Below, piece after piece: positions 33,364-41,066 of a stretch of DNA of 64,000 bases. Location of the stretch: positions 182,774-246,773 of the forward strand of contig NZ_JANCLX010000009.1 in the NCBI RefSeq assembly GCF_024295805.1, given 5' to 3'. Position 1 is the stretch's first letter, and each line of letters opens with the position of its first letter. A model generated the notes under the pieces. The model saw nothing but the letters and a program-made list of their open reading frames with translations, had not been told where the DNA came from and ran no database searches. The translations under genes were made by a program, and so were the position numbers. Source of the stretch: Streptomyces cucumeris. Lineage in GTDB: Bacteria; Actinomycetota; Actinomycetes; Streptomycetales; Streptomycetaceae.

Positions 33364-35469
33364 TCAGTCCGTGACGTCGAAGGTCTTGAAGGCGGTGTCG
33401 CGCAGGGTCCTGCACTCCTTCTCGTCCCACTTGGACGCCTCGCATGTGACCACGATGGCGAAGCCGTGGGTGCTGTCCACCTTGAACCCGCGGTTGATCG
33501 CCCGGACCCGCTTGCCGCCGGTCTCGTACTCGAACTTCCAGTCCGCGACCGTCGGATAGCCGTGCCAGTCGATCTCCTTGATGCCCAGACCCTTGTAGTT
33601 GGTCATCCGGCCCGGGGCACCCTTCTCGCTCGCGCGCCAGTCCGCCGCCGCGTCGTCCCGGGGCGCGTCGGTGAAGTCGACCTGGATACGCGGAATGGTG
33701 GAACCGCCGTAGTACCGGCGGCTCAGGTCGTAGCTCCCGGGGTGCATCTGCCAGTTGTCCGGCATGGCCATGGTGAAGTGGAAGTCGGGGTTCCTGAACA
33801 TCTTGTAGCCGTCCGGGAGTGAACCGTCCTCCTTGCCGCCCCCCTTGCCGCCGGAGTCCTCGCCCTTGCCGCCGGCCTCGTCGTCCGAGCCCTTGCCGCC
33901 GCCCTTGCCGGAGTGGTCGTCCTCGTCCGAGCCCTTGCCGGACGCCTCCGACCCCGGGGTCTTCTGATCCGACCCGCCGGTCCGGGCGGCATCGCCCTTC
34001 TGGCTCTTCGCCTCGTCCCCGGCACCGGCCGAAGCGGTCTTGTCGCCACCGGACGTGCCCTTGGCACCGTTGTCGCTGTCACCGCCGTTGAGGGTGATGA
34101 CCAGAACGACGGCGAGGATCGCCAGGACCACGGCCACGGCGATGATGATCAGCGTGCGCCTGGGCACCACATCGGTGAGCGAGGCGCGCGGCGGCTCGGG
34201 CGGCTCCGGGTTGACCGGGGACCGGCCCGACGACGCGGAAGCGGCCGCGGCCTTCTTCTTCGCGGCGGCCTGTTTCGCCGCGGTCTTCTTCCCGGCGGCC
34301 GCCTTCTTGGCCGCCGCGGACCCGGCCGCCCCCGCGTCACCCGACGCGGAACCGGAATCCGACGCAGCCTCCGCGGACTTCGCCGACCCCGCGGCGGCCC
34401 CGGCACCGGCGCCCGACGACCCCGATCCCGAACCGGACTTCCGCCCGCTCTCCGACCGCTTGGCCGCCGAGGCAGCCGCCGCGTTGCGCACCGAGCGCAG
34501 CGCGCCCCGCCTGCGCTCCGATACGGCCGACTCCTTGGCCTTGGCCGCGGCCTCCTCCTCCGCCGACGGGGCGGGCGGCAGGGTCATCGTGCGGGTGGCA
34601 TCGGCGGGCGGCGGGGTGGCGGAGCCCTCCGGGGCGCTCAGCGCGTCCTCCAGGAGCGCTCGCGCACCGGCGTCGTCCAGCCGGCGGTCGGGGTCCTTGT
34701 CGAGCAGGCCGTAGATGACCTCCTCCAGCGGGCCCGCGTTCTTCGGCGGCTCCACCGGCTCGGTCATCACGGCGGTGAGCGTCGCTATGGCGGTGCTCTT
34801 GTCGTAGGGCGGGACGCCCTCCACCGAGGCGTACAGCAGACCGCCCAGCGACCACAGGTCGGCGGGCGGGCCCGGCTTGTGGCCGCGGGCGCGTTCGGGC
34901 GAGATGTAGGAGGGCGCGCCGACGAGCATGCCGGTGGAGGTGACCGACGGGTCGCCCTCGACCTGGGCGATACCGAAGTCGGTCAGCACCACCCGGCCGT
35001 CGTCCGAGATCAGCACGTTGGACGGCTTGACGTCACGGTGCAGGATGCCCGCCTGGTGGGCGGCGCGCAGCACATCGAGGACGGCGAGACCGACCTCGGC
35101 GGCGCGGCGCGGGGTGAGCGGGCCGTCGTCGCGGACCACATCGGCGAGCGAGCTGCCCTCGATGAGCTCCATGACGATCCAGGGGCGGTCGTCCTCGTCG
35201 ACCACGTCATAGACGGTGACGGCCCCGTTGCTGCGGATCCTGGCGATCGCCTTCGCCTCGCGCAGCGTGCGGGTGATGAGCCGTCTCTTCTCGTCCTCGT
35301 CGACGCTGGACGGGAAGCGCAGCTCCTTGACCGCGACCGTACGGCCGAGGGTCTCGTCGCTCGCGCGCCAGACCGTTCCCATGCCGCCCTGCCCGAGGAT
35401 CTCCCCGAGCCGGTACCGACCGGCGAGGAGGCGCCCGGTCGAGCCCTGCGTCTTCTCCGCCTCCGACAT
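33364..35469 (-). CDS. Membrane Ser/Thr protein kinase (PknB-like cytoplasmic domain)
   Basis: 701 residues. A complete kinase domain at about 18-275: GEILGQGGMGTVW, VAVKEL (Lys48), ILHRDVKPSNVLI (Asp146), TDFGIA (164-166) and GAPSYISPERARG. A long Ala/Lys/Ser/Gly linker (repeated AKKKAAA and AAKQAAAKK) leads to a transmembrane helix (LIIIAVAVVLAILAVVLVI, about 465). Outside lies a Gly/Ser/Asp/Lys-rich spacer and a C-terminal domain (DFHFTMAMPDNWQMHPG, GFAIVVTCEASKWDEKECRTL). No PASTA repeats, so the ligand differs from PknB. The homologous position in S. coelicolor is a cluster of kinases next to glpD. Start at ATG 35469 behind AGAGGGG. The pseudokinase gene follows 145 bp downstream. Confidence 0.92.
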   Translation of the reverse strand: MSEAEKTQGSTGRLLAGRYRLGEILGQGGMGTVWRASDETLGRTVAVKELRFPSSVDEDEKRRLITRTLREAKAIARIRSNGAVTVYDVVDEDDRPWIVMELIEGSSLADVVRDDGPLTPRRAAEVGLAVLDVLRAAHQAGILHRDVKPSNVLISDDGRVVLTDFGIAQVEGDPSVTSTGMLVGAPSYISPERARGHKPGPPADLWSLGGLLYASVEGVPPYDKSTAIATLTAVMTEPVEPPKNAGPLEEVIYGLLDKDPDRRLDDAGARALLEDALSAPEGSATPPPADATRTMTLPPAPSAEEEAAAKAKESAVSERRRGALRSVRNAAAASAAKRSESGRKSGSGSGSSGAGAGAAAGSAKSAEAASDSGSASGDAGAAGSAAAKKAAAGKKTAAKQAAAKKKAAAASASSGRSPVNPEPPEPPRASLTDVVPRRTLIIIAVAVVLAILAVVLVITLNGGDSDNGAKGTSGGDKTASAGAGDEAKSQKGDAARTGGSDQKTPGSEASGKGSDEDDHSGKGGGKGSDDEAGGKGEDSGGKGGGKEDGSLPDGYKMFRNPDFHFTMAMPDNWQMHPGSYDLSRRYYGGSTIPRIQVDFTDAPRDDAAADWRASEKGAPGRMTNYKGLGIKEIDWHGYPTVADWKFEYETGGKRVRAINRGFKVDSTHGFAIVVTCEASKWDEKECRTLRDTAFKTFDVTD

Positions 35470-35630
35470 GCGACCCCTCTGCAAATCAACCCACCCTGAA
35501 CCCACCCTGGGAGAGCGACCATTGTCTCTCATCCGCGGACCCGCGGAAGTCCGGGGTCCACGGCGCGGCGCGCCGCCCTCCGCGACACCTGCGAACATCG
35601 CTGTATACGCAGAGAAGGAAGGCCCGTGTC

Positions 35631-36815
35631 ATGCCCATCTCCGCCCTACGATGGCACAGGCGGAGCGGTGTGCCGACCGTCCCCGTGCGGCCGGCCGCGG
35701 TGACGGCCGCGCTCGCCGTCACCCTTTCGGCCGCGCTGTCCGGCTGCGGCAACGGCGGTGCGGGCGGGGAGACACCGGCGAGCGCGCGGGCGTCCCGGGA
35801 CGCCGCGGTACGGACGGCGCTCCGCGCCCTGATGGCCGACGGGGCCGCGCCGGGCGCGGCGGTGCTGGTCCGGGACGGACGGGGGACACGGTTCACCGCG
35901 GTGGGCGTGGCCGATGTCCGCTCCGGACGGCGGATCCACCGGAATGACCACTTCCGCGCGGGGAGCCTCACCAAGACCGTCATCGCGGCGACCACGCTGC
36001 GGCTGGCCGCCCAGGGGCGGCTGCGGCTCGACGACAGCGTCGCGAGCCATCTGCCCGGGCTGGTGACCGGTCAGGGGAACGACGGGCGGCGCATCACCCT
36101 CCGTCAGCTGCTCACCCACACCAGCGGTCTGTACGACTACACCGCCGACCCCGGGTTCGCCCGGGAGCTGTCCGCCGCCGGGAGCCGCACCCGTACCCCG
36201 GCCTCGCTGGTCCGCATCGCCGTCTCCCACCGCCCGTCCTTCCGGCCCGGGACCGACTGGCGCTACTCCAACACCAACTACATCCTGCTGGGCATGGTGA
36301 TCCAGCAGGTCACCGGCCGCCCCTACGCCGAGGAGGCACGGCGGCTGGTGCTGCGGCCGCTCGGCCTGGACGCCACATCCTTCCCCGGCACCCGCACCAC
36401 GCTTCCCGCCCCGCACGGCCGCGCATACTCCGGGACGGACGGCGCCCGACGGGACATCACCGACCTCAACCCCTCGGCGGCCGGGGCCGCGGGCGAGATG
36501 GTCTCCACCCTCGACGATCTGAACCGGCTGGTCGCCGGGGTCCAGCGCCGCCGGGTGGTGGGCAGCGCCGGGCTGCGCACGCTGCGGGACACCTCGGCCT
36601 CCCACGGCCGGTACGGCATGGGGCTGTTCCCGGTGCGGCTGCCCTGCGGGATCACCCTCTGGGGGCACAACGGGGAGATCCCCGGTTCCTCTGCGCTGGC
36701 CGTCTCCACCGCGGACGGGCGCCGCGCTCTCGCCTACCGTCTCAACAGTGGCGCCCGGCCCTCGTCCGCCGATGAATCGGCCCTGCTCAAGGCCGCGTTC
36801 TGCCCGCGCTCCTAG
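35631..36815 (+). CDS. Serine beta-lactamase / D-alanyl-D-alanine carboxypeptidase-like lipoprotein
   Basis: 394 residues. A signal peptide with lipobox (LSAALSGCG, about 32-40) implies membrane anchoring outside the cell. The penicillin-binding fold has the nucleophile motif SLTK (residues about 110-113), the second motif YSN (RYSNTNYILLGMVIQQVTG) and a third motif of the class C type, HNGEIPG (in place of KTG). This set fits class C beta-lactamase, DD-peptidase or esterase functions, which cannot be separated by sequence. The stop codon TAG (36813-36815) lies inside the left tip of the MITE-like element that follows, so the last residues may have been altered by insertion. It is divergent from the kinase gene. 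Confidence 0.9.
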   Translation: MPISALRWHRRSGVPTVPVRPAAVTAALAVTLSAALSGCGNGGAGGETPASARASRDAAVRTALRALMADGAAPGAAVLVRDGRGTRFTAVGVADVRSGRRIHRNDHFRAGSLTKTVIAATTLRLAAQGRLRLDDSVASHLPGLVTGQGNDGRRITLRQLLTHTSGLYDYTADPGFARELSAAGSRTRTPASLVRIAVSHRPSFRPGTDWRYSNTNYILLGMVIQQVTGRPYAEEARRLVLRPLGLDATSFPGTRTTLPAPHGRAYSGTDGARRDITDLNPSAAGAAGEMVSTLDDLNRLVAGVQRRRVVGSAGLRTLRDTSASHGRYGMGLFPVRLPCGITLWGHNGEIPGSSALAVSTADGRRALAYRLNSGARPSSADESALLKAAFCPRS

Positions 36816-36980
36816 GTCCTGTCCTGCCGATCTTCGTGGGCCCGCGACGCCTGGCACCGCACCTCGCCGCGTTGTCGGGCTCATCCGAGTACGCCCAGTA
36901 CAAGGACGACCCTCCGCCTTGCGATGCACGGCACCAGACGCCGCGGCCTGATCCACGAAGACCGACAGGACAGGACCTAG
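36812..36980. mobile_element. MITE-like 169-bp palindromic element
   Basis: The ends are inverted copies: CTAGGTCCTGTCCTGCCGAT at the left and, on the other strand, CTAGGTCCTGTCCTGTCGGT at the right; pairing continues inward through CTTCGTGG. The interior also pairs (GCCTGGCACCG with CGGCACCAGACG), so the whole unit can fold as one long hairpin. It encodes nothing. Similar long palindromic intergenic repeats occur widely in Streptomyces genomes, to my knowledge. The terminal CTAG on both sides could be a 4-bp target duplication of the IS5-type (Y-T-A-R). The left CTAG supplies the stop codon of the beta-lactamase-like gene. A role as bidirectional terminator is also possible. Confidence 0.75.
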
Positions 36981-37032
36981 CCGGCGGGCCGCGGCCGGGC
37001 AGCACCCCGGCCCGGCCGTGAGACCACCGTGC

Positions 37033-38739
37033 TCAGAGCGGGATGATGTCCGGCGCGCCCAGCCGGGCGGCGTCGGCCGTCAGATCGTCCGGCTGCCGCT
37101 GCGACTCGCGTTCGGCCTCCACCCGCTTCTCGTAGTGCTCGACCTCCTTGTCGATCTGCTCCTGGCCCCAGCCCAGGACCCCGGCCATCAGCTCGGCCAC
37201 CTCGCGCGCGGTGCGCGTACCGCGGTCGAAGGTCTCGATGGAGATACGGGTGCGGCGGGTGAGTACGTCGTCGAGGTGGCGGGCGCCCTCGTGGGAGGCG
37301 GCGTAGACGGCCTCGGCGCGCAGATAGTCGTCGGCGCCCTGGAGCGGTTCGCCGAGGGAGGGGTCCTGGGCGATCAGCTCCAGCACCTCGTCGGCCAGCG
37401 CGCCGTAGCGGTTGAGCAGATGCTCCACCCGGGCCACATGGAGCCCGGAGCGGCGGGCGATCCGGGCCCGTGCGTTCCACAGCGCCTTGTAGCCCACGGC
37501 GCCGACGAGCGGCACCTCCTCGGTCACGCACGGCCCGACCCGGCGGTCGAGACCGTGCACCGCCTCGTCCACCGCGTCCTTGGCCATCACCCGGTAGGTG
37601 GTGTACTTGCCGCCCGCGACCACCACCATGCCCGGTACGGGATGGGCCACCGTGTGCTCGCGCGAGAGCTTGCTGGTCGCGTCGGACTCCCCGGCCAGCA
37701 GCGGGCGCAGTCCGGCGTAGACGCCCTCCACGTCATCGCGGGTGAGCGGTACCGCGAGCACCTCGTTGACATGCTCCAGCAGGTAGTCGATATCGGCGCT
37801 GGAGGCGGCCGGATGGGCCTTGTCCAGGTCCCAGTCGGTGTCGGTGGTGCCGACGATCCAGTGGCGGCCCCAGGGGATCACGAACAGCACGCTCTTCTCG
37901 GTGCGCAGGATCAGCCCAGTGGTGGAGTGGATCCGGTCCCGGGGCACCACGAGGTGGATCCCCTTGGACGCGCGGACGTGGAACTGGCCGCGCTCACCGA
38001 TCAGCGCCTGGGTCTCGTCCGTCCACACCCCGCTGGCGTTCACCACCTGACGGGCGCGCACCTCGAACTCACCGCCCTGCTCCAGATCGTGCACCCGGGC
38101 GCCGACCACCCGCGCTCCCTCCCTCAGCACGCCGACCACCCGTGCCCGGTTGGCGACGTGGGCGCCGTAGCGGGCGGCCGTCCGCACCAGGGCGGTGACG
38201 AAGCGGGCGTCGTCCACCTGGGCGTCGTAGTACTGCAACGCCCCGACCAGGGCGTCCTTACGCAGGCAGGGAGCCACCCGCAGCGCCTTGGTCCGGGTCA
38301 GATGACGGTGGACGGGCAGTCCGCGGCCGTGTCCGGAGGAGACCGACATCGCGTCGTAGAGCGCGACCCCCGCCCCCGCGTACAGCCGCTCCCAGCCCCG
38401 GTGCTTGAGCGGGTAGAGGAACGGCACCGGCTTCACCAGATGCGGGGCGATCCGCTCCAGCAGCAGTCCGCGCTCCTTCAGGGCCTCTCTGACGAGGGCG
38501 AAGTCCAGCATCTCCAGATAGCGCAAGCCCCCGTGGACCAGTTTGCTGGACCGGCTGGAGGTGCCCGAGGCCCAGTCGCGGGCCTCGACCAGACCGGTCT
38601 CCAGACCGCGGGTCGCGGCGTCCAGCGCGGTACCCGCGCCGACCACCCCGCTGCCCACGACCAGCACATCCAGCTCACGGTCCGCCATCCGGGCCAACGC
38701 CTCGCCGCGCTCGGCCGGTCCCAGTGCCGGTGTCCTCAC
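37033..38739 (-). CDS. glpD: Aerobic glycerol-3-phosphate dehydrogenase
   Basis: 568 residues, the usual GlpD length. FAD motif VLVVGSGVVGAGTALDAATRGL is at about 24-46, followed by the GlpD signature SGTSSRSSKLVHGGLRYLE. ASKGIHLVVPRD, VIPWGRHWIVGTTDTDWD and VAGGKYTTYRVMAKDAVDEAV are typical of the family. The enzyme oxidises sn-glycerol-3-phosphate to dihydroxyacetone phosphate at the inner membrane face and passes electrons to menaquinone. The GTG start at 38739 follows GGGAGG. A Crp-type palindrome lies 15 bp upstream, suggesting carbon-source control. No glpK or glpF is adjacent; it appears to be monocistronic. Confidence 0.95.
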   Translation of the reverse strand: MRTPALGPAERGEALARMADRELDVLVVGSGVVGAGTALDAATRGLETGLVEARDWASGTSSRSSKLVHGGLRYLEMLDFALVREALKERGLLLERIAPHLVKPVPFLYPLKHRGWERLYAGAGVALYDAMSVSSGHGRGLPVHRHLTRTKALRVAPCLRKDALVGALQYYDAQVDDARFVTALVRTAARYGAHVANRARVVGVLREGARVVGARVHDLEQGGEFEVRARQVVNASGVWTDETQALIGERGQFHVRASKGIHLVVPRDRIHSTTGLILRTEKSVLFVIPWGRHWIVGTTDTDWDLDKAHPAASSADIDYLLEHVNEVLAVPLTRDDVEGVYAGLRPLLAGESDATSKLSREHTVAHPVPGMVVVAGGKYTTYRVMAKDAVDEAVHGLDRRVGPCVTEEVPLVGAVGYKALWNARARIARRSGLHVARVEHLLNRYGALADEVLELIAQDPSLGEPLQGADDYLRAEAVYAASHEGARHLDDVLTRRTRISIETFDRGTRTAREVAELMAGVLGWGQEQIDKEVEHYEKRVEAERESQRQPDDLTADAARLGAPDIIPL

Positions 38740-38753
38740 CGCTGCCTCCCGTT

Positions 38754-38767
38754 GTGATCGACATCAC
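38754..38767. promoter_or_regulatory. Crp-type palindrome upstream of glpD
   Basis: GTGAT-CGAC-ATCAC, fitting GTGA-N6-TCAC with a preceding T (TGTGA). This matches the consensus for Crp-family proteins, including that reported for Streptomyces Crp. It lies 15-28 bp upstream of the glpD start codon, where it would overlap the transcript start. Confidence 0.55.
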
Positions 38768-38939
38768 GTCGCACGTGCAGAGATTTTCCTGGCTTTCTCC
38801 TCGCCGTGCCATGGCGCTGCTCCACCCACTGCCGCAACACCGGGCCAACACCCCCCACCAATACTGAATACGAGTCATATTTCCGCTTAGTCTGCCTTTG
38901 CGCCATCCGGAATCACCTCGGGAAGGACGGCTCGCAGTC

Positions 38940-40211
38940 ATGCCCGCAGATCTCGCCGTCATCGGACTCGGCCATCTCGGTCTCCCCCTCGCCCAGGCCG
39001 CCACCGCCGCCGCCATCCGCACCGTCGGCTACGACCCCGATCCGCGTCTGATCGCCGATCTGCGGGCCGGCCGGCTGCCCTCCGGGGCCGGGGACGGCCG
39101 GCTGTCCACCGCCGATCTGCGCCGGATGGCCGCCGGTGGCTTCCAGGTCACCGCCGACCCCGCCGAGCTGGGCCGGGTCCGTACCGCGGTGATCTGCGCC
39201 CCGACCCCGCTGGGCGAGGACCGCAAGCTGGACCTGACGGCGGTCGCCGAAGCGGCCCGTACGCTCGCGGCACGGCTGCGGCCGCACACCACTGTCCTGC
39301 TGGAATCCACCGTGTACCCCGGCACCACCGAGGAATTCCTGCGTCCGGTTCTGGAGCGGGGGTCCGGACTGCTGGCCGGACGCGACTTCCACCTGGCCTA
39401 CTCCCCCTGCCGCCTCGACCCCGGCAACCGCGCCCACGGCCCGGCCAACACCCCCAAGGTGATCGGCGGCCTCACCCCCGCCTGCACCGAGGCCGCCGCC
39501 GCCTTCTACGGCCGGTTCACCGAGAAGGTGGTGCGCGCCCGCGGCCCCCGCGAGGCGGAGACCGTGAAGGTCCTGGAGACCAACTACCGCCACGTCAACA
39601 TCGCCCTGGTCAACGAGATGGCGGTGTACTGCCACGACCTGGGCGTGGACCTGTGGGACGTGGTGCGCTGCGCCGAGACCAAACCCTTCGGCTTCCAGGC
39701 GTTCCGCCCCGGGCCGGGCGTCGGCGGCCACGGGGTGGCCGTCGACCACGACCACATGGCCTATCAGCAGCGCGGCCTCGGGCTCCCGCTGCGGATGGTC
39801 GAGCTGGCGCAGGCGGTCAACGGGCGGATGCCGCGCTATGTCACCCAGCGCTGCACGGCCCTGCTCAACGAGTACGGCAAGTCCGCGCGCGGCGCCCGGG
39901 TCCTGCTGCTGGGCGTCGGCTACAAGCCCGATATCGCCGACGAGGAGGGTTCGCCCGCCCGGGAGATCGCGTCCCGGCTGATGGACCTGGGCGCCGAGAT
40001 CAGCTACCACGACCCCTACGTACCGCAGTGGCGGGTGCGGGGGCAGCGGGTGGAGCGCGCGGACGGGCTGTACGAGACGGCGGCCGACGCGGACCTCACC
40101 GTGCTGCTGCAACACCACCGGGCGTACGACCTGCAAGGGCTCGCGGTGAAGGCCCAACTGCTGCTGGACACCCGGGGGGCGAGCCCGGCGGGCACCGCAC
40201 ACCGGCTCTGA
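38940..40211 (+). CDS. Nucleotide-sugar dehydrogenase-like protein lacking catalytic Cys and Glu
   Basis: 423 residues of the UDP-glucose/GDP-mannose (WecC/TviB-type) dehydrogenase family. The NAD domain starts LAVIGLGHLGLPLAQA; TVLLESTVYPGTTEEFLRPVLE, VKVLETNYRHVNIALVNEMAVYC and GVGYKPDIADEEGSPAREI are all family hallmarks. Two catalytic residues are changed: the usual S-P-E-R-(V/I)-x-P-G reads SPCRLDPG (Cys157 for Glu) and the usual G-V-G-G-H-C-I-P-V-D reads GVGGHGVAVD (Gly265 for Cys). Without that thiol the second oxidation to the uronic acid cannot go by the known mechanism. It may be a ligand-binding or one-step enzyme. No glycosyltransferases are nearby. Start at ATG 38940 after GGAAGGA. 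Confidence 0.88.
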   Translation: MPADLAVIGLGHLGLPLAQAATAAAIRTVGYDPDPRLIADLRAGRLPSGAGDGRLSTADLRRMAAGGFQVTADPAELGRVRTAVICAPTPLGEDRKLDLTAVAEAARTLAARLRPHTTVLLESTVYPGTTEEFLRPVLERGSGLLAGRDFHLAYSPCRLDPGNRAHGPANTPKVIGGLTPACTEAAAAFYGRFTEKVVRARGPREAETVKVLETNYRHVNIALVNEMAVYCHDLGVDLWDVVRCAETKPFGFQAFRPGPGVGGHGVAVDHDHMAYQQRGLGLPLRMVELAQAVNGRMPRYVTQRCTALLNEYGKSARGARVLLLGVGYKPDIADEEGSPAREIASRLMDLGAEISYHDPYVPQWRVRGQRVERADGLYETAADADLTVLLQHHRAYDLQGLAVKAQLLLDTRGASPAGTAHRL

Positions 40212-40230
40212 CAGCGGGGCGCCACGGCCG

Positions 40231-40257
40231 GGGGCGGACGGCGGAACCGTCCGCCCC
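40231..40257. terminator. Hairpin between convergent genes
   Basis: GGGGCGGACGG and CCGTCCGCCCC form a perfect 11-bp stem with a 5-base loop. It lies between the stops of the dehydrogenase-like gene (plus) and the TetR gene (minus), so it probably ends transcription from both sides. No T-run follows, as usual in Streptomyces. Confidence 0.75.
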
Positions 40258-40297
40258 GCCGAGGTGCGCGCCCCGCCCCCGGTCCGTGGCGGCCCGG

Positions 40298-40909
40298 CTA
40301 CGCCACGCCCGGCAGCTCCTCCGTCAGATACCGCTGGACCGTGGCCCCGACCGTGTCCACCACCACCTCCCGGTCCAGCGAGGCCAGCGGCTGTATCTCC
40401 AGGACATAGCGGGTGAGCGCGAGCCCCACGAGCTGGGAGCCGATCAGTCCGGCCCGTACCTCCGGGCGCGGTCCGCCCGCCCGCTCGGCCACCCGGCCCA
40501 GCACCTCACGGGCGATGAATCCGCGCACGGTCCGCGCCGACGCCGGGTGCGAGACCGCCGAGCGCAGGATCGACAGCAGCTTGGCCCGGGTGGGTTCCTC
40601 CTCCCATAACCGCAGGAAGGCCCGGACCAGCCGTTCCCCCAGCTCCTCCACCCCGCCGTCCAGGACCGGCCCGAGCAGCAGCTCCGGGCGCATCGCGTCC
40701 CGCATACAGGCGGCGAACAGACCCTCCTTGGAGGCGAAGAAGTGGTGGACCAGGGCGGCGTCGACCCCCGCGGCCCTGGCGATCGACCGCACCGAGGCAC
40801 CGTCGAAACCGCCCTCCGCGAACATCCGCTGGGCCACCCCCAGGATGGTGTCGCGACTCTCCGTCGCGCCGGGTCTCCGGCCGGTGCGCTTGCGGACCTC
40901 GATGGTCAT
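40298..40909 (-). CDS. TetR-family transcriptional regulator
   Basis: 203 residues. N-terminal helix-turn-helix: SRDTILGVAQRMFAEGGFDGASVRSIARAAGVDAALVHHFFASKEGLFAACM (about 18-69). The C-terminal ligand domain includes LRLWEEEPTRAKLLSILRSAVSHPASARTVRGFI and RAGLIGSQLVGLALTRYVL. No divergent gene is adjacent, so its targets are unknown. It is the second candidate for the regulator of the eight-site regulon, but is 9 kb away from the nearest site and has no such operator in its own promoter. Start at ATG 40909. Confidence 0.9.
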   Translation of the reverse strand: MTIEVRKRTGRRPGATESRDTILGVAQRMFAEGGFDGASVRSIARAAGVDAALVHHFFASKEGLFAACMRDAMRPELLLGPVLDGGVEELGERLVRAFLRLWEEEPTRAKLLSILRSAVSHPASARTVRGFIAREVLGRVAERAGGPRPEVRAGLIGSQLVGLALTRYVLEIQPLASLDREVVVDTVGATVQRYLTEELPGVA

Positions 40910-41066
40910 GCGGCAACCTCCACGGCTTCACGGCCTTCACGGCTCATTGCTGCTGTTCACGGCAGTCACGCCGGACGACGCGGATGACGGCATGCGGCGT
41001 GTCGGAAACCGCCCCACTGTACGGCCCCGGCCCCATACCGCCAGGGGGCCGGACGCGGCCGTCGGC

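Noticed and set aside
31224..33374. 716-codon plus-strand open frame antisense to the pseudokinase
   Set aside because: Long antisense frames are common in high-GC DNA; this one has no ribosome site, is rich in Arg/Gly/Ala without domain pattern, and the opposite strand encodes a recognisable protein.
33913..35499. 528-codon plus-strand frame antisense to the Ser/Thr kinase
   Set aside because: Shadow of the kinase gene; composition is Arg/Gly/His-rich and no motif is present.
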